A stretch of DNA of 41,637 bases, taken from the NCBI GenBank assembly GCA_024408855.1, contig JAKSUQ010000018.1:1-41637 (forward strand), written 5' to 3'. The position numbers and the translations under genes were made by a program. This document shows positions 23,252 to 28,540 of this stretch, one piece after another; position 1 is the first letter of the stretch; every line of letters starts with the position of its first letter. The notes under the pieces are model-generated. The model did not search any database. It was not told the DNA's origin and saw nothing but the letters and a program-made list of their open reading frames with translations. The DNA is from a bacterium. GTDB lineage: Bacteria; Cyanobacteriota; Vampirovibrionia; Gastranaerophilales; Gastranaerophilaceae.

Positions 23252-23345
23252 CAAAGGTACAAAAAAAATTTGACATACGCAAATAATTCAGTGAAAAAAG
23301 TATATTTTTCTTGCATATTTGTGGTTTTTGTAAAGTCAAGTTAGC
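23252..23345 (-). promoter_or_regulatory. promoter P20 with operator
   Basis: -7 box 23252-23259, -33 TTTG 23280-23283, spacer 20 bp. Operator GTAAAGTCAAGTTAGC at 23330-23345 (50 bp). Mirrored box from 23381 (101 bp). Drives three genes. Confidence 0.82.
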
Positions 23346-23438
23346 AATTTACATTTTTCCTAAATTTTTCCTCTCAAAAATTTGCAGGTTTCAAATATTT
23401 TTTTATTTTATATATCATTTACAACAATAAGCAAAAAA

Positions 23439-23466
23439 TAAGGCGACTTTCACAAGCCACCTTATT
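23439..23466 (-). terminator. rho-independent terminator, GGCTTGTGAAAGTCGC family
   Basis: Minus strand ATAAGGTGGC, loop TTGTGAAA, GTCGCCTTAT then TTTTTTGC. First of four copies of a second terminator family confined to 23.4-26.4 kb. Ends the P21 unit. Confidence 0.82.
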
Positions 23467-23496
23467 CAAAACATCACTACTATTATCTTATGAAAG

Positions 23497-23898
23497 TTAT
23501 TTACTATAACAATGTTCTAACGATGTTACATTCGTTTTTACAACACCTAAAAGACAGCGATAAACCAAACAATCAATCAAATAAGTTAGTCTAACATCCC
23601 ACTCAATAGGTGTTGGTTCACATTCTAAATGTATCTTATATGTCTTACGCAGAAATGTATCTACATCGTCAATCTTTTTAACCGCATCGTTATTTAATGC
23701 CGTTATTTCAGTTTCTCCACCCCAACCATCATTCATTGCGGAACCAACCTTAACAAGACAACCTTTATCTTTGTCTTGAAGATATATGTCACAATGAAAT
23801 GGTAGACTATCGTCGTGCCCATATGTTTCTTTTACATCTTCTAACTTGATAATATGTTTACCGCCATTATCAAGATAACAAGTAATTGTTTTTCCCAT
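23497..23898 (-). CDS. hypothetical protein, 133 aa
   Basis: Beta-rich N-terminal two thirds (GKTITCYLDNGGKHIIKLED, HCDIYLQDKDKGCLVKVGS) and a helical C-terminus. Last gene of the P21 unit. Unknown. Confidence 0.78.
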   Translation of the reverse strand: MGKTITCYLDNGGKHIIKLEDVKETYGHDDSLPFHCDIYLQDKDKGCLVKVGSAMNDGWGGETEITALNNDAVKKIDDVDTFLRKTYKIHLECEPTPIEWDVRLTYLIDCLVYRCLLGVVKTNVTSLEHCYSK

Positions 23899-23903
23899 AA
23901 CAC

Positions 23904-24011
23904 TTAATGATTTTTGAATGAATAACTATCGGTTATTTCTTCTTCTTTACCGAATATCTTTTCTCCTAAATACCACATAGGGTAAATTGAAATACCTAAT
24001 GCAAGTAACAT
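23904..24011 (-). CDS. 35-aa microprotein with hydrophobic N-terminus
   Basis: Reads MLLALGISIYPMWYLGEKIF, then GKEEEITDSYSFKNH. The first 17 residues are hydrophobic, enough for a short membrane helix, followed by an acidic soluble tail. It lies 11 bases after the protease-fold gene, in the same transcript. Confidence 0.6.
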   Translation of the reverse strand: MLLALGISIYPMWYLGEKIFGKEEEITDSYSFKNH

Positions 24012-24022
24012 AATTGTAAGTA

Positions 24023-24421
24023 TTAAGAATTAAACACCCAATAACCATATACACAACGGCTACCATTTCTATCAGGTTGATATGTGTCATTTATCACACC
24101 ATCAATAACCGCAACGCAATGCCCACTACAACTGCATACAATTCTACCTTTTGGTAATTCACTCTCAACAAGATGTGTTTTGCAACCGCTACCAATTTCC
24201 ATACAAGCAACCCAATGTCCACCAAAATGTTCTGCCGCTTGACGAGTGTATTTCTTACGTACACCATTTCTTGGACTTTCACCACTTATTTTATGTATGT
24301 AATTATACACCTCTTTGTAATCAGTACACGATGCAATTGCTATCGAACGAGTAACGCAATCAGCAACGTTTTTACCTTTGAAATACTTGGCTCTACCGCC
24401 ATCGTTAAATTTGAACTCCAT
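24023..24421 (-). CDS. papain-fold (C39-like) phage protein
   Basis: 132 aa. A conserved NVADCVTRSIAIAS segment puts Cys22 at the start of the first helix, SGHCVAVIDG places His101 before a strand, and NDTYQPD supplies an Asn/Asp at 111-112, then YGYW. This Cys-His-Asx layout is that of small peptidase-C39-like phage proteins. Such proteins are predicted cysteine peptidases or transpeptidases; the substrate here is unknown. First gene of the P21 unit. Confidence 0.75.
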   Translation of the reverse strand: MEFKFNDGGRAKYFKGKNVADCVTRSIAIASCTDYKEVYNYIHKISGESPRNGVRKKYTRQAAEHFGGHWVACMEIGSGCKTHLVESELPKGRIVCSCSGHCVAVIDGVINDTYQPDRNGSRCVYGYWVFNS

Positions 24422-24467
24422 AATAGTTTGTTTTAGTTGTTTATAATGTTGTTATTGAATTATGGTG

Positions 24468-24561
24468 CAAAGGTACAAAAAATTTTTGACATATGCAAAT
24501 TTTTAAATGATTATTTGTTAAATATTATCATTTTTTGTTAATTTTGCTAATTACACTTTAC
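24468..24561 (-). promoter_or_regulatory. promoter P21 with reversed operator
   Basis: -7 box 24468-24475, -33 TTTG 24496-24499, spacer 20 bp. Operator GCTAATTACACTTTAC at 24546-24561 (50 bp). Mirrored box from 24576 (80 bp, as at P19). Drives three genes. Confidence 0.82.
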
Positions 24562-24633
24562 AAAAACAAAATAAATTTGCAGGTATCAATTATTTTTCTA
24601 TTTTATATATCACATACCCAATAACACAAAAAA

Positions 24634-24661
24634 TAGTGCCGACTTTCACAAGCCGACACTA
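24634..24661 (-). terminator. rho-independent terminator of the non-coding RNA
   Basis: Minus strand TAGTGTCGGC, loop TTGTGAAA, GTCGGCACTA then TTTTTTGTG. A diverged member of the second terminator family. Confidence 0.82.
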
Positions 24662-24692
24662 CCACAACATTATAACCATCAAACCTATATAG

Positions 24693-24851
24693 TTGCTACG
24701 AATGGACTTGAACCATTAACCAATCACTTATTCAACACCATTTATCAAACTGCACACACCACAAATCACATAAGGTTTTTAATGCTATTTTCACCGCCTA
24801 TCGGTATATTGTGGTATAAGTGTCGCTCTAACACTATTGAGCTACGTAGCG
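24693..24851 (-). tRNA. interrupted or degenerate tRNA-like sequence
   Basis: 5' part: CGCTACG, TA, a D-arm with GCTC/GAGC, then CACTTAT. 3' part: ATAAGTG, then T-arm AATGG-TTCAAGT-CCATT and CGTAGCA-A. The acceptor pairs at six of seven positions, with C1 opposed to A72 as in bacterial initiator tRNA. The perfect 7-bp CACTTAT/ATAAGTG encloses 84 bases (24732-24815), leaving an insert of about 80 nt in the anticodon loop. That is too short for a group I intron and its core motifs are absent. The D-loop lacks GG and CCA is not encoded, so this may be a tRNA mimic or relic. The anticodon cannot be assigned. Confidence 0.45.
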
Positions 24852-25192
24852 AATTTGTTTGCCTATTAATTTATATCTGAATCTATCTAATTATTATATT
24901 TTCACCCAATGGGCGGTGGTTTATTTCTCATAGCCAAAGAGAATTATGTGCTACTCTATAATGGTGGTGAGCACGATTACCATTACTCCATTTTAACTAA
25001 TATATCTTTGAAATTATTTATAAACTATGTCATTACCATTGACTACATAGTCTGTCCTCTAATTCGCACCATACATAGACGACTTAAAAAGGTTAATAAC
25101 GATTTTGTATTATACTATCTTTTTATTTAATATCAGCCTATTAAGGCGGTGGTTTATTTTTCATATTCAGCCTTTCTTTTTGTTTGACGATG

Positions 25193-25286
25193 CAAAGGTA
25201 CAACTTTTTTTTGATATATGCAAATTTTTCACTAAAAAAAATGCAAAAAACCCCTATTTTCCTGTAAATTGCTAACTACACTTTAC
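25193..25286 (-). promoter_or_regulatory. promoter P22 of the non-coding RNA, reversed operator
   Basis: -7 box 25193-25200, -33 TTTG 25221-25224, spacer 20 bp. Operator GCTAACTACACTTTAC at 25271-25286 (50 bp). Mirrored box from 25322 (101 bp). The same full module as at protein units, which argues that the RNA is a bona fide product of the array. Confidence 0.82.
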
Positions 25287-25380
25287 ATTTTACACTTTTC
25301 CTAAATTTTTCCCCTCAAAAATTTGCAAGTTTCATTTATTTGTTTATTTTATATATTGCATATACCTATATTTAAAAAAA

Positions 25381-25406
25381 TAGAGCGACTTTCACAAGCC
25401 ACTCTA
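25381..25406 (-). terminator. rho-independent terminator, GGCTTGTGAAAGTCGC family
   Basis: Minus strand TAGAGTGGC, loop, GTCGCTCTA then seven T. Ends the P23 unit. Confidence 0.82.
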
Positions 25407-25438
25407 TCAGCAAAAAACATTGTTTTTATTGAATTATT

Positions 25439-25792
25439 TTAATCAGTCACTTCAAAGTAATATCTTGCCGCATCACCTTTTAAGTTCTCGCCACACCAAC
25501 TATCCAACTCTTGCCACAAATCATTATAGGTTTCAGCCATCTCACTATTATGCCCATAGTGCTCCCAAATCTTATGGTTTAATACCATTACCATTTCAGT
25601 AATATATTTGTAGTCACTTTTCCAAGCATTGAAAGCACGCTTGTAGGTGTCTTTTACTCCTTTGGCACCACTTACCAATTCAGCCAAAGTGAAATCGCTA
25701 TAAAAGGTTGTGAAAGCCTCATAACCGCTCATTTCACGGACTTGTTGTTTCCACGCGTATTCGCGTCTTGCTGCAACTTCAAAAATTGTCAT
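25439..25792 (-). CDS. conserved phage protein, 117 aa, helical
   Basis: Start at 25792 (MTIFEVAARREYAWKQQVRE). Motifs FTTFYSDFTLAELV, GVKDTYKRAFNAWKSDYK, EMVMVLNHKIW and the C-terminal YYFEVTD recall an uncharacterised phage family whose members end in an aromatic-TTD-like tail. All-helical, function not established. Second gene of the P23 unit. Confidence 0.8.
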   Translation of the reverse strand: MTIFEVAARREYAWKQQVREMSGYEAFTTFYSDFTLAELVSGAKGVKDTYKRAFNAWKSDYKYITEMVMVLNHKIWEHYGHNSEMAETYNDLWQELDSWCGENLKGDAARYYFEVTD

Positions 25793-25814
25793 AATTGTAA
25801 TATTTTTTATCGTT

Positions 25815-26087
25815 TTAATATCCAAAATATGAGGAACAATCGAAATAATAATGTTTGGTATTATCATCATTATTACGTGCACAAGTCCAATGAAAACTTG
25901 CTCGTCCCAATGCACCTAAAACAATCTCTCTACCAAGATTTTTAATTGCCGATTGAATACTACTCTTACGATTATTACAAGTAATAACACAAGATTTGCT
26001 TGCAGCAATAATTTGCTCAAAATCACTCTCTATATAACCAATCTTTTTAAGATAGGTTTTGTCTTTTTCGGTTAAATTGAATAACAT
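25815..26087 (-). CDS. hypothetical protein, 90 aa
   Basis: Start at 26087 (MLFNLTEKDKTYLKKIGYIE); the longer frame overlaps promoter P23. A helix with ESDFEQIIAASKSCVITCN is followed by a Cys/aromatic C-terminus (HYYFDCSSYFGY). First gene of its unit. Unknown. Confidence 0.75.
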   Translation of the reverse strand: MLFNLTEKDKTYLKKIGYIESDFEQIIAASKSCVITCNNRKSSIQSAIKNLGREIVLGALGRASFHWTCARNNDDNTKHYYFDCSSYFGY

Positions 26088-26112
26088 AATTAGTTGTTTT
26101 TGAATTACGATG

Positions 26113-26206
26113 CAAAGGTACAACATTTTTTTGACATATGCAAATGATTTCGCATTTTATTTACATTTTTCTAGTAACTTTGTGATATTTGCTAACTCGA
26201 CTTTAC
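26113..26206 (-). promoter_or_regulatory. promoter P23 with reversed operator
   Basis: -7 box 26113-26120, -33 TTTG 26141-26144, spacer 20 bp. Operator GCTAACTCGACTTTAC at 26191-26206 (50 bp). Mirrored box (CTTGTATATATCAAA) from 26242 (101 bp). Confidence 0.82.
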
Positions 26207-26292
26207 AAAAACAAGAAATATCAAAGAAAAATCACAAAACACTTGTATATATCAAATATTTTGCTTTTTTATATATCATTTATATCAACATT

Positions 26293-26309
26293 GGGACTCA
26301 ATCGAGTAC
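26293..26309. repeat. palindromic GACTC-AATC-GAGTA element, copy 8
   Basis: Intergenic, between the mirrored box of P23 and the terminator at 26323, the same kind of position as copies 6 and 7. Confidence 0.6.
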
Positions 26310-26322
26310 ATATACAAACAAA

Positions 26323-26348
26323 TAGAGCGACTTTCACAAGCCACTCTA
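26323..26348 (-). terminator. rho-independent terminator, GGCTTGTGAAAGTCGC family
   Basis: Identical hairpin to 25381; the downstream T-tract is interrupted (TTTGTTTG). Ends the P24 unit. Confidence 0.8.
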
Positions 26349-26391
26349 TCAAAAAGCATAAGAAATCTATGTCCAAAGAATTGTTACTCTT

Positions 26392-26943
26392 TTAGGCTGC
26401 GAGAGCAAATTGCTCTCGCGATACCTTTTCACCATTCACCGAAATCGAAATGATGTTAGCCAATGCTACACAACGTGCAATTACTTGGTTCTCCGTCAAT
26501 CCGGCTTCAGTCTGTCTTGCACTCGGCTCACGCTCGGTGTATTGCTTAATCTTAGCAATCTGCTCTGCCGTAGCGGGCTTGCCATCTACAAAATACTGAA
26601 CATCAATGCTTGCACCGCTCAAACCATAATAGCGAACATACAACGCACCTTTATTCTCAATAAGTTTGTTTACCTGGCCGTCTACCCACTTTCCCCAAGG
26701 CAAAGACATTGCGGTAAATTCTACCTTTTCACCTTGCTCCTTGCTTGCACGATTGGCAACCGCATTCTCATAAGAGAAATTGAATTGTACTTGCGTACGA
26801 ACGATTTTGCGAATATCTACACCGCAAACATCAGCCGCTTGCGCTTTCGTCAATTTTACTTTGCTTTCGTATTCAAGCCCACCAAATTGGCAACCCTTAA
26901 TGTTACGAATTACATTCTCTACTACACTTTCAAAAGTTTTCAT
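26392..26943 (-). CDS. conserved phage protein, 183 aa
   Basis: Begins MKTFESVVENVIRNIKGCQF, then GGLEYESKVKLTKAQAADV, TQVQFNFSYENAVANR near 66-82, LPWGKWVDGQVNKLIENKG and YVRYYGLSGASIDVQYFVDG. It resembles roughly 180-aa uncharacterised phage proteins I have seen, but I cannot attach a function. Its codon use is noticeably more GC-rich than most neighbours, like the ParB-like and DUF932 genes. Single-gene unit. Confidence 0.82.
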   Translation of the reverse strand: MKTFESVVENVIRNIKGCQFGGLEYESKVKLTKAQAADVCGVDIRKIVRTQVQFNFSYENAVANRASKEQGEKVEFTAMSLPWGKWVDGQVNKLIENKGALYVRYYGLSGASIDVQYFVDGKPATAEQIAKIKQYTEREPSARQTEAGLTENQVIARCVALANIISISVNGEKVSREQFALAA

Positions 26944-27003
26944 AATGTTTGATTTTTTAGTTGTTAATAATGTTGTGTTTTCCTATCTTTTGGAAATCTG
27001 CTG

Positions 27004-27097
27004 CAAAGGTACAGCTTTTTTTTGACATATGCAAATTTTATTGCAAAAAAGTGTCAAAAAACTAGTAACTTTGTGGATTTTGCTAACTACACTTTGC
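27004..27097 (-). promoter_or_regulatory. promoter P24 with reversed operator, rightmost of the array
   Basis: -7 box 27004-27011, -33 TTTG 27032-27035, spacer 20 bp. Operator GCTAACTACACTTTGC at 27082-27097 (50 bp). A degenerate mirrored box (ATTGCATAATCCATT) starts near 27144, 112 bp from the -33 box. Confidence 0.8.
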
Positions 27098-27307
27098 AAA
27101 ATTAAAAAATATAACCCAAAATCATTACAAAAATTAAAAAACTATTGCATAATCCATTTATTTTACTTTATTCTATATTCTTTTACGCACGCATATACAT
27201 ACACATATTTCGTGTATACGAGCATTATATTATTAAATCGTATATTTATACTACTTTTATATTTGATGCGCTTAAATCAAAGATTTTGCCCCTATATGAG
27301 GACTACC

Positions 27308-27420
27308 TATGTACACCCCCATAACCCCCTACCGAATACCTACCTCCGTACCCCCTACCCCATAACCCCCCTATGTTTCCCTCCCCCCGTTCACCCTCGG
27401 CACACCTACCCAAATACCGG
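27308..27420. other. C-rich tract in the divergent non-coding junction
   Basis: A run of C-blocks (CCCCCATAACCCCCTACC, then CCCCCTACCCCATAACCCCC) in otherwise AT-rich DNA. The minus strand is correspondingly G-rich and could form quadruplexes. The G-block phrase CATAGGGGGGTTATGGGG on the minus strand parallels CATAGGGGGTGGGTA on the plus strand of the repeats to its right, so the junction has an inverted arrangement. Frames open here have low-complexity products and are not real genes. Confidence 0.7.
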
Positions 27421-27439
27421 GGGCACAGATGCTTACGAT

Positions 27440-27632
27440 AATTTTCCAGTAAAAAATCGACATTTTCCATAGGGGGTGGGTACTTCGTGTCAAAAACCCG
27501 TTTGCAAAAAAATTTTCCGGGTAAAAAATTGCAATTTTTCATAGGGGTAGGTAGTGTTTTTTAAAAAAGGAAATTCGAAAAAATTTTTCCAGAAAAAAAT
27601 AAGATTTTTGAAAAAACGGGGGTTGATAATCG
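27440..27632. repeat. three degenerate tandem repeats with 71-bp period
   Basis: Units start at 27440, 27511 and 27582 with AATTTTCCAG-, AATTTTCCGG- and AATTTTTCCAG-like sequence, each followed by a run of A, then a G-block on the plus strand (27472, 27544, 27618). The third unit is shorter. They resemble iterons or other protein-binding arrays and lie just upstream of the first rightward gene. Confidence 0.65.
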
Positions 27633-27639
27633 TAATATT

Positions 27640-27688
27640 ATTATATTGACTAAAATTTTTTTGTATATTTATAAAAAATAAACTTAAT
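27640..27688 (+). promoter_or_regulatory. candidate rightward promoter region
   Basis: AT-rich segment with TTGTATATTTATAAAAAAT (27661-27679) before the ATG at 27689. It does not match the TTTG/TAnnTTTG promoter of the array, so the rightward genes may use a different sigma factor or polymerase. A similar TTTGTATAATAAAAATAAAC lies in front of the leftward gene at 29566-30519. Confidence 0.35.
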
Positions 27689-28534
27689 ATGGCATATAAG
27701 AATGATACAAAAGAAATGCGTAATTTAATGAATGATATGAAATTCAGTAATATTACATTAAAAGAAGATGTTAAATTAGACTTTAGGTTTACACATGGTA
27801 AAGTTTCATATAGTAATCCAATTTCACTATATTTTTCTAAAAACGGTTTTGATAAAGGCAAATTAAATGAAGGTTTAATTAAAACTTACCCGATTGATAC
27901 TACGATTAAATGGCTTTGTGATTATTTCATGTTAAAAAAGAATCAGGTAACTAAATGTGATGGCGAAAATGGTAAACAACTTATTTTTGTTCGTATACCA
28001 AATATTAGTAACAATGTTGAGTTATTAAATCAGGCTATTGGGGTATGTGGGTATCATCTTAGTATTGTTGCGGATAAAACCATAATAAATGACGTTGAAT
28101 GGTTAACATTACAATATGAAGAAAATATTCAAGAAGATGATAGTGCAATAATACGTCAACAAGAAACACATTTATATCATATCACCCCACAATATAACGA
28201 AAAAAAGATAAAAGATACTGGATTTTCACCAAGGTGTCGTAATACATTATTCAAATATCCAGAAAGGATATATTTCATGCGTGGAAGTTTAAGTGAAGAC
28301 GAAATAATTTTCTTATCCGAACAATTGTGCAATTACAATAAAAGTGTTGGTAATAATTTTAAATATTGTATATTTGACGTTGATATTAATAAAATCCCAA
28401 TAAAAACTAAAATGTTTTTAGATTCAAATTATCCGGGTGGTATTTACATAACAGACAATTTGCGTCCAGAATGCATCAATAGAGTTGGTTATATTGACTT
28501 AAATGAACAAGATAAAATAATTAAATGGTGTTAA
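27689..28534 (+). CDS. protein with ADP-ribosyltransferase-like C-terminal segment
   Basis: 281 aa. Residues 1-155 are unrecognised. Residues 160-265 follow the layout of ART-fold enzymes of the KptA/DarT-like type: HLYHIT (His164), KKIKDTGFSP, RIYFMRGS (193-200), then YCIFDVDINKIP, and GGIYITDNLRPECI with Glu261. In such folds the first-strand His and later Tyr/Glu residues contact NAD+. Whether this protein transfers ADP-ribose, and to what, is inference. First rightward gene after the non-coding junction, 6 bases before 28541. Residue conservation needs an alignment to be trusted. Confidence 0.6.
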   Translation: MAYKNDTKEMRNLMNDMKFSNITLKEDVKLDFRFTHGKVSYSNPISLYFSKNGFDKGKLNEGLIKTYPIDTTIKWLCDYFMLKKNQVTKCDGENGKQLIFVRIPNISNNVELLNQAIGVCGYHLSIVADKTIINDVEWLTLQYEENIQEDDSAIIRQQETHLYHITPQYNEKKIKDTGFSPRCRNTLFKYPERIYFMRGSLSEDEIIFLSEQLCNYNKSVGNNFKYCIFDVDINKIPIKTKMFLDSNYPGGIYITDNLRPECINRVGYIDLNEQDKIIKWC

Positions 28535-28540
28535 TAAATT

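Larger units (their letters stand above)
24634..25186 (-). ncRNA. about 550-nt structured non-coding RNA
   Basis: Promoter P22 and the terminator at 24634 bracket about 550 bases with no credible protein gene. It is the only such unit in the array. Its 3' third contains an interrupted tRNA-like sequence. A 7-bp ACTATGT/ACATAGT hairpin lies at about 25024-25051. A repeated segment (AAATAAACCACCGCC) occurs at about 25145-25160 and 24912-24927, each behind an ATG, giving mini-frames MKNKPPP and MRNKPPPIG. The tRNA insert contains GGCGGTG (24798-24792), complementary to both CACCGCC copies. Size and tRNA association recall large phage RNAs such as ROOL and GOLLD, but I cannot confirm membership. 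Confidence 0.6.

Noticed and set aside
24693-24851. Group I intron in a tRNA
   Set aside because: An insert of about 80 nt is too short for a complete group I core and lacks recognisable P/Q/R/S motifs.
24634-25186. A tmRNA gene
   Set aside because: A standard D-arm is present and no resume frame with an Ala-Ala ending is visible; tmRNA lacks a D-stem.
26410-26952. A rightward open frame of 180 codons opposite 26392-26943
   Set aside because: The leftward gene has a leader, a promoter at the standard distance and a terminator; the other frame has none.
3777-27097. CRISPR-like regular repeats
   Set aside because: The repeated modules are separated by genes, occur in both half-site orders and have promoter structure. 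They are regulatory, not a CRISPR array.
27303-27861. Open frames through the C-rich tract and 71-bp repeats
   Set aside because: Low-complexity Gly/Arg-rich product or overlap with the start of the rightward gene; no start context. Treated as non-coding.
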